The notes below the pieces were generated by a model that was given only the letters and a program-made list of their open reading frames with translations, had not been told where the DNA came from and ran no database searches. A DNA stretch of 64,000 nt from Glebionis coronaria (lineage: Eukaryota > Streptophyta > Magnoliopsida > Asterales > Asteraceae), in assembly GCA_025667525.1 (NCBI GenBank), contig CM046878.1, positions 393,704,974-393,768,973 of the forward strand, given 5' to 3'. Position 1 is the stretch's first letter. Every line of letters begins with the position of its first letter. The position numbers were made by a program, and so were the translations under genes. Below, in pieces: positions 25,301 to 37,413 of the stretch.

Positions 25301-26306
25301 TATCCTTGAGTGCTTCTAGACGTTTGTTGTTGGTGAGCAGTCCAAAATGATCAAGGACGTTCATTTTAGCTTTGGAGTTAAGCTATGACTCTTAGCTGTT
25401 GATCTTGACACGTCATTTGCCTTGGGGAGAAAGTTGCGTTTTCATTGGTGTATGAGGTTGAGTGTGGGGTCCTAAGGTGAGTGGAGAAGAGGGATTTTAT
25501 TGTTGGGATGGGTTTCTGCATGTGTGAATCACACATGTGCCAAGGTAATTTCATTTTACCCTTTGGTTAAGTGAGTGGTAATTCTGGGTTCATCACGTGC
25601 TACAGTAAAGATTTTGATCCGAAAAAGGTGGGTTGTGTTTGTTTGGCGCGTGTTAGTATATTTAAACTTTGGGAATGGCAGTATGAGTCCTTGTATTTTG
25701 GTGAAAGTTGTATTAAACGTTTTTCAGCCACAAAACTCACTTTCCTTTGTTATTAAAGTTCCAATCTTCACACTTTTGCCACCAAACTTTTGGAAAAAGG
25801 TTTTAAGGGTTGTTTTTGTCATTTTTGGATATTTCAAGGGCTGGTTTTGGACATTCTTGATCTTCAAAGGTCTTAAATATTTCTTTGACTTCATGAGGGA
25901 CCATAATTGACAAATTAGATTTGATGAGGGACTAATCTTGCCATTTCTTCAAAGTTGAAGGACCATTTTTGTAATTTTGACAAACTTAAGGGACCAAACT
26001 TGTAATTATGGATTCACAAGGGTTTTAAGTGTCATTTCTTCATTTTTTGAAGATCAATCTTGTATTTCTTTAAGTCTTCAATGGTAAATCTTGGATAAAT
26101 CATGAACTAGGGCCCGGTTCTTTGTACGGCTTCGTTTCTCGTGTCCGTTTTTCCTTGTTTCTTGTGATCTTTTGTCTTTTTCACGATATCCATACCTAAA
26201 ATACACAAGTAAACAAACACAAGCATATATATGGTATTTTATGACATTTTAATGCATTTAAAGCCCGAAAAGAACGATGACATCATGTATAAATGCCATC
26301 TCATCA
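22376..26306 (-). repeat. 5' LTR of element A
   Basis: About 3.93 kb, opening TGATGAGATGGC (minus strand, at 26306) and ending TATAATCA at 22376. The ends match the LTRs of B (30257 and 58530), so A and B belong to one superfamily. A TATA box (TATAAAAG, minus) is at about 25240-25247. The LTR contains many AGCTTAT/ATAAGCT heptamers between about 23290 and 24100. All open frames inside are short and I take none as genes. Confidence 0.9.
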
Positions 26307-26385
26307 GTGAGCGATACCAATCATTGAAGTTTGGGCCAGTAAGTTCAGGACGATCAAAGAAAGCTTAGAAAGCCGAACTCAATGT
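26307..26385 (-). pseudogene. Ty1/copia gag N-terminus, truncated by element A
   Basis: On the minus strand the reading is M-T-L-S-S-A-F-stop-A-F-F-D-R-P-E-L-T-G-P-N-F-N-D-W-Y-R-S. The L-x-G-x-N-F-x-D-W-Y-R motif marks the start of plant Ty1/copia gag proteins. It is interrupted by one stop and then by the LTR of element A directly after R-S. Confidence 0.75.
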
Positions 26386-27907
26386 CATATTGTTTTCGAG
26401 TTGAGCAATTTCTACAGAAATAAGTTCAAAAACATTAGTATTTTCGATAATACCATTCAAGAAAATAAAATTACCCCGGTAAATAAAACCATAGTATTTT
26501 CTTTGAAACTAGAATCCATATTGACATAAACTCATCACATCAGTTGATCTGCTAGTGACAAATGTATTCAACACAGTAACTTGTCGAACAAATAATTGAC
26601 AAACAAATTTTCAATTTCTTGATATTTTAGGGATTTACATTGCCAAAATCATTTGCATTGTAAACATGTTTCATCCTACTTTACGTCTTAAGTTTCCAGT
26701 TCTCACTGAGTAACTTAATTAAGTCGACTAATCTAAAGAACGTAAAACATTCATTGCGAATTCTCATTCTATGAACGTTTTCTTTCCATCACAACACCGC
26801 CCCGAATCTCACATGACGATAATTGTGACTTCAAGTGTTCGTCAATTAGATGGCATAAGACTTAAATTTTTAGGGTATAGATTTTTGATGTCAAAATCAT
26901 GTATGGAGAAGCATGCATACATCTCCATAGCATAAGTTTAATAAAACGTTTAGTAAAATTTTTAGCGAGACCAAATAAAACGCGACATATATTTACAAGT
27001 TGAGGTATTGGTTAAACCAATTAAAGATTTTACCCACAACTAAATTTACACCGTACTTTTTCTAGAACTCGGCTAAAGCACAAAGCAATAACCTTATTCA
27101 TTGTGTTTCGGATGTGAATTAATGCGGTTAAATCAACCTTAAGGAATTAAGCAAATAACAACCGTAGGTAATTCTAACTTTGACGCACAGGCGAGCCGGG
27201 AATTTGGTCAGTGCTGAAGCATAACACCTCCTTCCTTAACCGGGTACATGACTAGCGGTGCGTTATACCCACTTTATAGTTTGTCAAAATTGAGTAGGTC
27301 GTTAAGTTATTATTGCAATTCCAATCAACACAAATCATATGTAGTTTAGATCTCAAAACAATTCATTAATTTTGATAAGATTTAGTCAATATTATTTCTT
27401 GGAAAAAATTACCCTTGTTTACAACATACAATATATAAAAACGCATGAAAACAAGTAGTACAAAAAAAAGTAAATCAAATAGCCACATGCATAACAATTT
27501 ATTCAAAGAACATGAAATCTAGGGTTTTTATAACATAAAAAGTCTTCCCTAATTTTAAAACTTTAAATCAAATAAAGCAAATAGCATAGAAAATTATATG
27601 ATCTATGAAAAACATGCACGTTCATCACGGATCTCCCACATTCTCTTAACAATTTAAATACTACGGATCGTAACCACACATGACATAACAATTATTTGAT
27701 GCAAACATCTAAAGATAATTATCATGTAATTGTAGGGTTTACAAATTTTTTTTTATAATAAAAAATTCGGCTAGGCCGATTTTTAAAGAAACAATAAAAA
27801 CAAAAGCCCTAATTTTAATAAAACCTAAAAAACAACATGTAATTTTTAACACAAATCAATGTTAGTTAAAAAATTCTTTAGATCTCGATAAATATAACAT
27901 GTTAAAA

Positions 27908-27922
27908 CGACTCTCGTTGCCA
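27908..27922 (-). other. PBS-like site of left copia element
   Basis: On the minus strand, TTGGCAACGAGAGTCG follows the LTR end CCTTCA. The matching position in the right copy reads TGGTATCATAGACG, close to the copia initiator-Met PBS TGGTATCAGAGC, so this one is a mutated form. Confidence 0.5.
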
Positions 27923-27923
27923 A

Positions 27924-28717
27924 TGAAGGTTTATATGTAGTTCATAACAATTATTTAAAACCTTAAAACCCTAAACAAGATCAAAGCACACATAGCGGAA
28001 GCGATTTAACAAGATCATAATAATAACACAATTATAGTTAATCGAATTAGGGTTACATACCTTTTTCCTAGAGAAGATCCACAAGATAACGGAAAAATCA
28101 CCAATTAGGGTTACCCACGAACACCGCCAAGATATAGTCTAAAGTAAGACTATATTACGTTCTTATATACACGTAATACAACGAGCTAACCGTGATTCTA
28201 GCATGAACAAACCGAGCTTCTACGCTTGTGGAATATCTACCCAACAACCCTAGAGAGGGGCTAGGACTAGATAATTAGCTAAATCGAAAATCAACGAAAA
28301 AACACTTTAGGGTTGTTTGTTGCGATCGCAGGAAGAGAAAGAAGGGCAGGGACAAAAAATTATGAAGGCCTTGGGGTGTTTATATAGGCTTGGCAATCCT
28401 TGGTCTGCAAGTAATAAACAATAATTAGGAAAGAAAATCTTTCTCTTTGCCCCCTTCTCTTGGCCAACGGTCGAACCACCCCCAAGGGGTGTTCCCGTAA
28501 TTTTTGTCTTCTTCTTTTTTCTTCTATTGTTTCCATAACGGTCGTTTATACTTAACTCTTATTTATTAACGATCGTTAGTTAAGCTTTGGTTTGATTTAA
28601 TAAATATATTAAATATATTTAATAAATAAAATTAACCCTTTACGTAATGTGTGCAATCCCGTAATCCCGAGTTCGATCCTATCACACGACTATTAATTTT
28701 AAGTCCATAAAATTTCA
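27924..28717 (-). repeat. Ty1/copia 5' LTR (left copy)
   Basis: About 794 bases, opening TGAAATTTTATGGAC and ending CCTTCA on the minus strand. It is homologous to 62863-63724. A TATA box (TATATAAA, minus) is at 28379-28386. The chosen start is the outermost TG shared by both copies. Confidence 0.65.
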
Positions 28718-29334
28718 GTAAATTTGTTGTCACTTGTTGTGGGGAGCTGTCGCAGGAGCTGCATATGATGGATACTATGTTCCACTTATATCCGTGGAGG
28801 CTTTTTGAATCTTCTTTAAGAAACCCTCAAATACGCAAAAAGAGGCATGTGCCAAGCAAAACCACTTGATAGGATGTTAAATGCATTGAAAATTAGTTTG
28901 CAGGACGCAAGGACACAATGTCAAAGGGCTAACTAATGAAATGTCTCATTAGGTATATGATTTTTTTGTTAAATGTCTCAAAATAAAAATAACTAGGTAA
29001 TTACCCTCTATTCGACCCTAATCAACCATATTCGACTCTATTCGACCTTATTCGACCCTATTCGACTCATTTGACTTATAAAAAACATTTATAAAAAAAA
29101 TAAATTGCATTTTTTGGTCCCTGTGGTTTCTTTAAATTGCATATATGGTCCCTAACTTTTTGAAAGTGCAGCCAACGTCCATATTTTGAAATTTTGGTAG
29201 CATTTTCAGTCCTTGCCTTTCTTTTTTGTGTTTAGTTATCTTTTTTTCTTTCGATACCAATAAATTAAAAAAAACTTTCGATATATTTAAAAAACCACAA
29301 ATACAAAAAAAATATTTTTCCTTATAGATATACC

Positions 29335-29580
29335 ATACCCACCACCAATCCAACCTAACACGCAGATCTAAAAAACTATTTTAATGGTTTTAGATAGATT
29401 TATGGTCCGAATAGATCATTGATCCAATCTCAGCTTGTAAAACCACATTGAAACTTCTTTCATCTCTCTAGCCCCACGCAGATCCAACAATACCCACCAC
29501 CAATATCACCGTGCAAATACCCACCACCAATCACACAATACCCACCACCAATCCAACAATACCCACCTTCTAAGAATACC
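29335..29580 (+). repeat. CAATACCCACCACCAATC minisatellite inside M
   Basis: The unit aatacccaccaccaatc recurs about five times (near 29335, 29490, 29517, 29541 and 29562), mixed with cccacgcagatc repeats. It may derive from a captured 5' untranslated region. No protein is evident. Confidence 0.6.
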
Positions 29581-30251
29581 CGTTTCTGAAAAAACCGCCC
29601 TAACCCCACGCAGATCTAAAAAAACGCGTCATCGCCGCCGGATCTGTTTCGTCTGAACTGCTTTATCCGAAAACAACTGTCGGGTATGTTCAACCTTGAT
29701 TTCATCGTTGTGGTTGACACCAAATCTTTTCTTTGTGACATTGACACTTAAGCAATCTATTTCATTGTGACGTTGACATTGGTTTCATCATGGTGGTTGA
29801 GCACCAGATCTGTTCAACTTTGATTTCGGTGACCACCAAGATCTTTTCAACCTTGATTTATTATCTTGTTATGATGACTCTTGTTATGATGACAAATAGT
29901 GGTGGTTTTTAGAGGTTCTAATAGAATATATATCTTGAAGTAGAAAAAATTTGATGGTTAATGTTTGTGGTGTTTTTTAAACCTTGTTGATATTAAAAGA
30001 AAAAAAATTAGAAAATTAAAAATTTTGTCATTTATTTTAAAGAAACTAAATAAAAGAAAAGAATACAAAAGTATTTCAATCACTTAACTATGGCCAATGA
30101 AAATGCAACCAAAACTTTAAAATAGGGACATTGGCTGCATTTTCAAAAAGTTAGGAACCAAATGTGGAATTTGAAGAAACCACAGGGACAAAAAATGCAA
30201 TTTATTCTTTTTATAAATTTATTATAATTTTTTTATAAGTCAAATGAGTCG

Positions 30252-30256
30252 AATAG
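30252..30256. other. TSD of element B (left), AATAG
   Basis: AATAG here and at 62560-62564 flank element B exactly. The target lies in the tcgaatag repeat of the TIR of M. Confidence 0.95.
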
Positions 30257-33200
30257 TGATGAGATGGCTTTTATACATGATCTCATCGGTCTTTTAGGAT
30301 TTAAATGTACAAAATATCATCAAATATGCCAAATATATGCTTTTGTTTGTTACATGTGTATTTTAGGTACGGATATTGAGAAAATGACAAAAAATCACAA
30401 AGAACAAGCAAAAAACGAACACGGGAAACGAAGCCGCACAATGAACCAAGCCCTAATGTGAATTTTCCAAAAAAACCCTTGAAGAATTGAAGAATTTACA
30501 AGAAGGGTCCTCCAATATTAAAGAATTGACACTTTAAGCCCTTGTTTATTCTTAATTACAAGTTTGGTCCTTAAAGTTTAGCAAATTGCAAAAAGGACCC
30601 TCCAATTTGAAGAATTGGCAAGAATGGTCCCTCAAAAATGAAGACTTGCCAATATTAGTCCTCCAAGAAGTCAACAATACAAGTCAACACCTTGAAGAAT
30701 GAATAAAATGCCAAAACAACCCTTCAAATATCATCAAATGGCAAGAAATACCCTTGAAATACTTTTGGAAAAGTATTTGGGGCAAAAGTATGAAAAATAA
30801 AACTTTATTTACAAAGGGATTCAGATTATACTTGTTTCAAACTGAAAAGACAAGAAAGAAAGAATTGAGGGGCTGGAAGTGGGAAACAAACATACTTACC
30901 TTAACCACTCTTGGCATGACACATGCCCCACTCATACTCTCCACCAATGAGAACTCCCCAACATGCCACATCACCTCCCACTAATCCGGTTCTAATATTA
31001 ACCCAAGATTTGGCGCCTTAACACCTTTTTAAAACATAAACTGGATTAAAAACTTCACTATTCACATTTTGAACGCAAATTAGGGATTTTTTATTCAGTT
31101 TGAATTAAGCCCTAATTTTATCCAGAATGTTGATTAAGGATACACTAATCTTAACCCAATCCTTAAAACCCATGCCACATCATCACCCATGTCACATGAA
31201 AGATGCCCTGCTACAACTTTTGGGGAAACTGCCAAAACATGCCAGCCATCCAACGAATTGTATTCAACTTTGATTCTAAGCTACATTGGGAGCCTTTGGA
31301 TCATATCTCAACCACTTTACACCCCACAAACTGCCAAAGGAACTTCACATGTTCAAGAAAATTCAAAATCGACAAGGGAAATTTGGGACTTCTACACACT
31401 AGGGTTTATGTATTTTTCAGCTTCTTAGCATAGTTTGTAGCCTATATAAAGGCATTAGGGTTTCACTTTAAGCCCTGCTCTTGGTTTTTCCTTTGTTCAC
31501 AATTCTGTAAATCCTTCTTTCATTGAATGAAAAACTGTTTGATATTGATGATGAAATCCAAGTGCCAATCTTCTTATTCATTTGTTATTGATATATGTTT
31601 GTGATTGTTAAGTTCTAAAACCTATTTTTAAATATTGTGAAAGAAATTGCATCATTTTCCAAAACTTGATATTTTGCTAATTTCTTGGTTCAAACCCTGA
31701 AATCTTTGGGCTATAAGTGGTCTATACACCCTGATAAGAAGCTTATCAAGGTGTTGTGAGCTTGTGGTTTGGAGAAATTCAAGGAGTGGGAAACAAGGTT
31801 GCATTAATCAAGCTTTTTCCTTTTTTCATTTTTCTGTTTTGATAAAAAGTATGCTCTAACCTTGTTGTTCTTAGCAGCTTTAAAATTGTGGACTTGTGTA
31901 TTGTTGGGCTAGACACATAAGCTCAAACATACGTGAGTGTGGATTTACATTCATGAGGTTTGAACTCTAAATCCCAAAATCTGTCAAAAAGGTGGTTTTG
32001 TGTGATATTGTGTTCTGCTGTTGTATGTGTTGTTCTTGTGGTCCAAATCTTGTTGTTAAGGCTTAAGGTTGTTGTTTTGATGCTTATGTATGCATCTGCT
32101 AACCTGTTTCACACTTCTGATTTGAAAATCTTGATTTCCAAAATATAAAGCGGTGTTTGGGATTACTGCATGTGTTGTTGTTTAGTGATATTCAGTAAGT
32201 GCAAGGTTGTGTATTGCTTGTTTTCTTGTTTGAGTGGTATACTTGAGTTATTTGCTGCATGTTTTATGCCTGTGAACACATAAATCAAACAAGTGCTTAT
32301 AAAATCTTGCCAAGTTGTTGTTTTGAGCTGTGATTTTGAGGACACCTAGTTCTAGGTCTAGACTTAAGGTAACAAGTGCTAAATCATAACCAATATAACT
32401 TGTTAAGAAGATTTGAGTGTTTGAAATTGAATTTGTGGTCAAGTATATCAGAAAAAGGAAAGTGTGTTTGACTGTTTGTATCAGCAAGTAATTTGAGCTT
32501 GCACCTTTGTCTAAACTTGAAGCCATTGCATGAAATGAGTTTGTATATGCTTATTTAAGTCTATTATAGCTGGTGTATACTTTTGGTTGCTTGTGGTTAG
32601 CTTAATCTTGCTTAAAGTGCTTATTGTTCAAAACTGCTTATTATGTTCAAGTCTGGGCAAAGTCTAGTGATCTTTTGAATTAACTGCACTAATTGACCTG
32701 TTGTAATTGTGATTTGTTTGTTGTTCTTGACTCCTTGTAATCCACTGATTACAAGGGTGCCTTGTTTGTAACTTGAATCCAACAATTAATCACTAAAGAC
32801 AAAAAGTCAATATAGTCAAGCAGGGGAACCATTCCCACTAAAAAATCCAAAAAGTTACCACTGACAGTGTTAAAATTCAAACAACTTATTCATAAGCTAT
32901 TCTAGCTTATTGGTACTTGCAACAACTTTGTTTTTGTAATCAATATTCTTTATTTGACCCATTTAGTAATTCTGGAGCTTTGTGGACTTTGACTTTTAGG
33001 TTTGACTAGAAAACGAACTTGGTTGACTTTTAAAAATTAGCTTTTAGCTTATTCCAGCTTATTGAGTGGTTGTTTTTGATAGATTTTCGATTATTAAACT
33101 TAGTTAAGCTATTTGTAACTTATTGCAACTTGAATCAGCTCTTGAAATAGCCTAGAACTCGAAAACGAATATTTTGTCATTTTGTGTAGAGAGCTTTTGC

Positions 33201-34311
33201 TTATCTCAAGCTTATTCCTTGGGCTTATTTCAAGTTTCTTTTTGCAAATAGCTGATTTAGGTCAAGAGAAGGACGTGGGTAAAATTTTAGCTTATGGCAT
33301 CAGCTTATAGCTTAATGGGCCAAAAAGCCCATTAAGAATAAGCTGTTTTAAAATAAGCTATCTTAAGCTCATTTTCAGCTTTTGGGCCTGTGAAAAATTG
33401 TGTTTAAAATTGAATTTTGAGCTTGACTGGAGTTTTTGGGCTAATTTTGTGGACTTTTTCTTATTGGGCCAATTCTAAGCCTATTAAGGGTCTGTTTCAC
33501 TGTTTAGCCCATTTGGAGGCCCAATAGGGGTAATTTTGGTATTTTAAGTGCATTTCTGATTATTTAGGTTAAATTTAGTAGTTTGCAAGTTTTTAGAATT
33601 TTTTATAAACTTTGAATTTTTTATTATTATTTTATTATTAAAATAATCATTTTTATTTTTAACTAAGATTTTTCACTTTTTATATTTTTCCTAGGTCATA
33701 TACATTAAGTTAGGATTTTTAGAACTTTCCAAATATTTTTAGCACCTTTTAATTATTTTCTAGGATTATTTTAAGTTTTTAATAGTTTTAAGCTTTTAGA
33801 AATAGTTTTTAGTGGTTTTAAAATTTAGAAAAATGCATTTTAGTTTAATTAAGTTATTTTTGAGGTTTACAAACTATAAAAGCTTAATTTGGACTTTTTA
33901 GTAATTATATTGATTTTAGGGCTTTAATTAGCATTAAAAATTAATATTTAATTAAATAAAAGGTTTGGTGAAGTTTTGATTTTTTGTAAACCCTTAGAAT
34001 ATTTTAATGGATTTTTTGGAATTTCTTGGAATTTTTTTAGAATAAATTTTTATTTTACCCCTTTTTACCATTTTACGTCTTTTACGTCTTAGTGTAATTT
34101 TCTCGTATCCGTCTTCATTTTTCTTTCCTTTCTTCATAATATTAATCACAAACTTTTAATCAAATTCAAAACACGCATAACACACTAGCCTCTTTGAGAA
34201 CGAACTCACACACTTGGGTCATTTTAGTGCCTGATTTTCCTAAATCAACGTATTTAATACTTACCCTAATTACCTTGTTTTCCTAAACATGTGCTAATTT
34301 CACAATTATCA
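30257..34311 (+). repeat. 5' LTR of element B
   Basis: 4055 bases. TATA box TATATAAA at 31443-31450. Between about 32870 and 33480 the heptamer AGCTTAT and its complement ATAAGCT recur many times. The rest is AT-rich. The short open frames, some conserved in the 3' copy, have no recognisable domain. Confidence 0.95.
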
Positions 34312-34335
34312 TTTTGGCGCCGCTGCCAGGGAGGC
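34312..34335 (+). other. Primer-binding site of element B
   Basis: TTTTGGCGCCGCTGCC followed by AGGGAGG directly after the LTR end ATCA. Same Athila-type PBS as in A. Confidence 0.85.
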
Positions 34336-34944
34336 GTGTTTTGTTTTGATTTGAACAATTGTTGTTTTTATATTATCCATAATAACTATTTGTATTAGTA
34401 GCACTCTACTAACACGTATTATCGGTTTTCGTTTGTTTTGTGAATATTATTAATATATTGTATACGTATCACAAAAAATTAACAAGTACTCCAAAAAGTG
34501 TGAAAACACAACCATGATTTGGGATTTCATTACTCAATCATTGTATTCGAATCTCAAACGAAGAAAAAAGGTAAAATAGATACATACTTTCGCGTGGCTT
34601 AATTTCAATTAACACAAACTATAAGGTGGGTATAAGACGGGTTGTATTTCACGACCTAAGGGGAAAAGGCTCTTAAGTGCTTCGCGCTGCCTCGTTTCCC
34701 CCGCTTGCTTGTGCGTGTTTTGAGAAAGATGGCTAATCGAGGGTTTGCCACCCAAAGTATTATCTACGTATCATATATATTTTCTTGGTTTCAAAGATTA
34801 AACCCTCTTGAACGTTTTGGTGTTCCACTAACGTTCTTAAGTCATCGAAAACGTTCACTTCACGTGATCGTTTTCATTCCTTGAGGCTCCTTTAATCGAG
34901 AGATTTGATTTGAGGAGAGATTTGTAGATTTTGGTCTACGTAAT
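34336..34944 (+). other. Leader of element B, first part
   Basis: Untranslated leader between PBS and gag, homologous to the leader of A. It is interrupted at 34945 by the hAT element and resumes at 50895. No gene. Confidence 0.8.
34937..34944. other. hAT target-site duplication (left), TACGTAAT
   Basis: Exact 8-bp match with 50887-50894, as expected for hAT insertion. Confidence 0.95.
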
Positions 34945-35517
34945 CAGGGCCGTCTCGCAGATTTCGGTGGCCCTGTGCCATGACTACACGGAGGCTACGT
35001 AAAAAATATTAACGTATTGATTCTTGCTTGTAACACATGATTTTTTAACGTATGTATGCATATACCCATATTTTTTCTTATCGGAATCTTCAAAATTTCT
35101 TTTCTTAAAAAGCTCTGAATGTCAAGATGCGTGCTTTCTTAATCTACGTGACACGATTTCTAAAACACATCCAAGTAATTGCAACAAATGTATAATTAAA
35201 ATTACGATACTACCTTATAATATGAAGTACCAAATACAAAAATATTGGATATTACGTTAGATCAAAATAAATAATCCAATTAATAAATAACTAAATCCAA
35301 ATCCTTAACAATTTAACTTGAAACATAAACGATTAAAAGCTGTACTCTAAAAAGCCAAAAGAATTACAAAAAATTCAAAATAACAACCTTAAAGTTAAAA
35401 CATTACACAACCAATCAATGAAAAACTCACTGTAAAACTATTTTGAGCAGTTTTTAGTTACTCATATAATGACTAGTTGGATACGTTTCTATGTACATGC
35501 ATTTGGGCCTTAGCCTC

Positions 35518-37229
35518 TGATAGGTGTGAAAATACCCATTCTTTTACCACTTATTTCTTGCTAAAACAAGACCAAAACACGTATTTAATATCATTTGTTT
35601 GGAATTATGCGTGGTTTTTGTGTTATTGTGTTTTCAGAGTCAACCGGATGAATATTGAAGAAAACATGGGATTGCACGGGCTTTATCAAAGAAAAAGACT
35701 CAAGATGAAGTCTATTGTCCAAGAGATGCAAAAGATTTGAAGTCATTGTGCCTATTTGAAGATTTATCGAAGAATAGAGCCAAAGATGGAAGATTCATAT
35801 ATGTCGAAGAACTCGAGTCTATTAAACAAAAGATTATAAGACGAGTTGGAATTATTCACCGACACTTCTCAAATCCGGGTCGGAAACGTTTATTTAGAAG
35901 AAACGTAAAGACTAAAGAAGAAAGAAGAAAAGAAGCCCAAAACCAAGCCCATTCACAAAGCCCACAAGACATGCCTATAAATAGGACCTTACTTCACAAA
36001 AAATTACACATTTAGTTAGTCTTAGTTAGATTTTAGTTTTCATTCTCTCTAGTTTTAGAGAGAGAAAGTTCTAAACTTTCTCTCACTAGTTTTCATCTTT
36101 TTCTCTTTCAAAATCAAACCTTTGTATTGTTTTTCATTAATCAAGTTTAGTTTCAAGCTTTTAATCTTTAATCTCATTCTTCCTTTCTTTGATTTTGATT
36201 GATTTTGGTACAAATCTCGTATGATCCGTGTTGTTCATCTAGGATTTTGTGCTTAAAAAGTTAATCTTTTTATGTTTCCTTAAGTTTCTACACAAATAAG
36301 CTTTAAGATCTTTGTGCTTATTGGCTTATTTGTTGGCTTAGCTTATTTACCTTTTGAAGTTTTCATAAAAAGTTCATCTTTTTATTATTTGATTCAAAAG
36401 TTTGCTTGTTTAAAGTTAGAAAAGTTGTTTTGAGTGCTTATTTAATCTGTTTCGTATTGGATTCGTTTTGGTTTGGGTATTAGCTTATTCAATAGCTTAT
36501 TCCCTTGCTTAGTTTCGGATCAAAGGGATATATCGGAAAGGGTGTAAACCCTTTTCCGATTTGCACATTCCGAGCAGACACCACCTTTATTCCGATCACT
36601 TAGATCGGAAAAGGGTTTTGGGATTTTCCGATTTGATGCTTATTTGCCCTATTTTCCGATCTGAGCTCTTTATGTTTATTCCGATTAGCATGTTTTAATG
36701 TATTCCGATTAGTACCAAATTAAACATTCCGATTGTGATCCTTGTTAGTTATTCCGATTTGACTCTATTTCTAAGTATTCCGATTGCAACTATTTTCCCC
36801 ATATTTCGATCAGTAGTCATTCTCAACATTCCGATCATTTGATCGGAACATATTCCGATTGCAACTTTTTAGATTATTCCGATTGAGTTGTTTTGATATA
36901 TTTCGATCTTACTTTCTTTTAGTAATTTCCGACTAAGTTCATATTTTTGCAAAGTTTTCCAAGTGTTAGTTTTTATTGAGTGTTCATTTATTTTTCTAAT
37001 ATAATCTTTAAGTTTTCAAGCATTTATTTTTAAACTCGTCTTTTTAGTTTAATCTTTTAAAGCTTTAATTCTACTCTTCAACACTTACTTATTTGTCATT
37101 AGTTTAAAATAGATAAACAAACCAACACCTTTTTATTAACCAAGAACAATTCATTCCACTTAGAGCCGTGATCAATTCGAGGAGATTCCGAGAACGTAAA
37201 TCCGAACCCCAATCATAACGCTTGTATCA
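35518..37229 (+). repeat. 5' LTR of element C
   Basis: TATA box TATAAATA at 35976-35983. Downstream, between about 36545 and 36930, the heptamer TTCCGAT occurs at least a dozen times with a few TTTCGAT and inverted ATCGGAA variants. If transcription starts about 30 bases after the TATA box, this array lies in the R/U5 part of the RNA leader. The open frame at 35737-36015 is present in both LTRs but starts at TTG and is probably incidental. Confidence 0.95.
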
Positions 37230-37230
37230 A

Positions 37231-37254
37231 ATGGCGCCGCTGCCGGCTCTTCTC
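37231..37254 (+). other. Primer-binding site of element C
   Basis: TGGCGCCGCTGCCGGCTC one base after the LTR end. Same tRNA class as A and B. Confidence 0.85.
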
Positions 37255-37413
37255 GTTAAGATCAATAGTTTTTTGTGAGAACTTGGATTTTGGGATCCGT
37301 TCACCGTGAACGTTACTTTTTCATAAATTTTTTAAAAATCCTAAAAATTAAAAAACATAAAAACCAAAAATATTTTTGCTTTGTTTTTGCCTTGTTAGTT
37401 CTTTTGCAGGTTC

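Larger units (their letters stand above)
16566..26306 (-). mobile_element. Athila/Tat-like Ty3/gypsy element A, pol-deleted, 3' end cut by E
   Basis: Read on the minus strand: 5' LTR (26306 to 22376), PBS, leader, gag-protease remnant, a distinct ORF segment in place of RT/RNase H/integrase, then a 3' untranslated region that stops abruptly at 16566 where the LTR of element E begins. Comparison with C (43600-44430 and 48416-48550) shows that the sequence at 16566 is mid-way through the 3' region. The rest of A, including its 3' LTR, must therefore lie left of the window beyond element E. The outer flank GTGAG (26307-26311) would be its 5-bp TSD, but the partner is not in view. Confidence 0.85.
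26307..28717 (-). mobile_element. Ty1/copia element, 5' end (left copy), interrupted by A
   Basis: On the minus strand: an LTR (28717-27924), a PBS-like site (27922-27908), a leader of about 1.5 kb, and the first codons of gag (about 26385-26307), at which point element A begins. The LTR and leader are homologous to the plus-strand copy at 62863-64000. The leader (26390-27900) holds no gene. The remainder of the element must lie beyond the far end of A, outside the window. Confidence 0.75.
28927..30256 (+). mobile_element. Long-TIR MULE-like element M, left arm, loop and part of right arm
   Basis: An inverted repeat of about 280 bases. The left arm is 28927-29208. The right arm is 30098-30256, continued after element B at 62565-62695. 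Both arms carry the tcgaatag repeat, the block ggtaattaccta, and ggtccctgtggtttc, a motif common in MULE-like plant TIRs. The outer flanks atgtcaaag (28918-28926) and atgtcaagt (62696-62704) look like a slightly decayed 9-bp duplication. The net length without B is about 1.46 kb. I see no transposase. Confidence 0.65.

Noticed and set aside
27180..27300. Athila-leader-like block (gccggga, ttatacccac) inside the left copia leader
   Set aside because: Only short strings match A's leader and no boundary or TSD is visible, so I did not call a separate insertion.
31189..31433. ORFs upstream of the B LTR TATA box, repeated at 59433-59677
   Set aside because: Two overlapping frames are open in the same stretch, and both end at the core promoter. 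No protein similarity.
32248..32526. 92-codon antisense ORF in the B LTR, also at 60490-60768
   Set aside because: Conserved between LTR copies by duplication only. Not recognisable, and AT-rich.
35737..36015. 92-codon ORF in the C LTR, also at 49221-49499
   Set aside because: It starts at TTG, overlaps the TATA box and is present in both LTRs simply because LTRs are duplicated. No domain seen.
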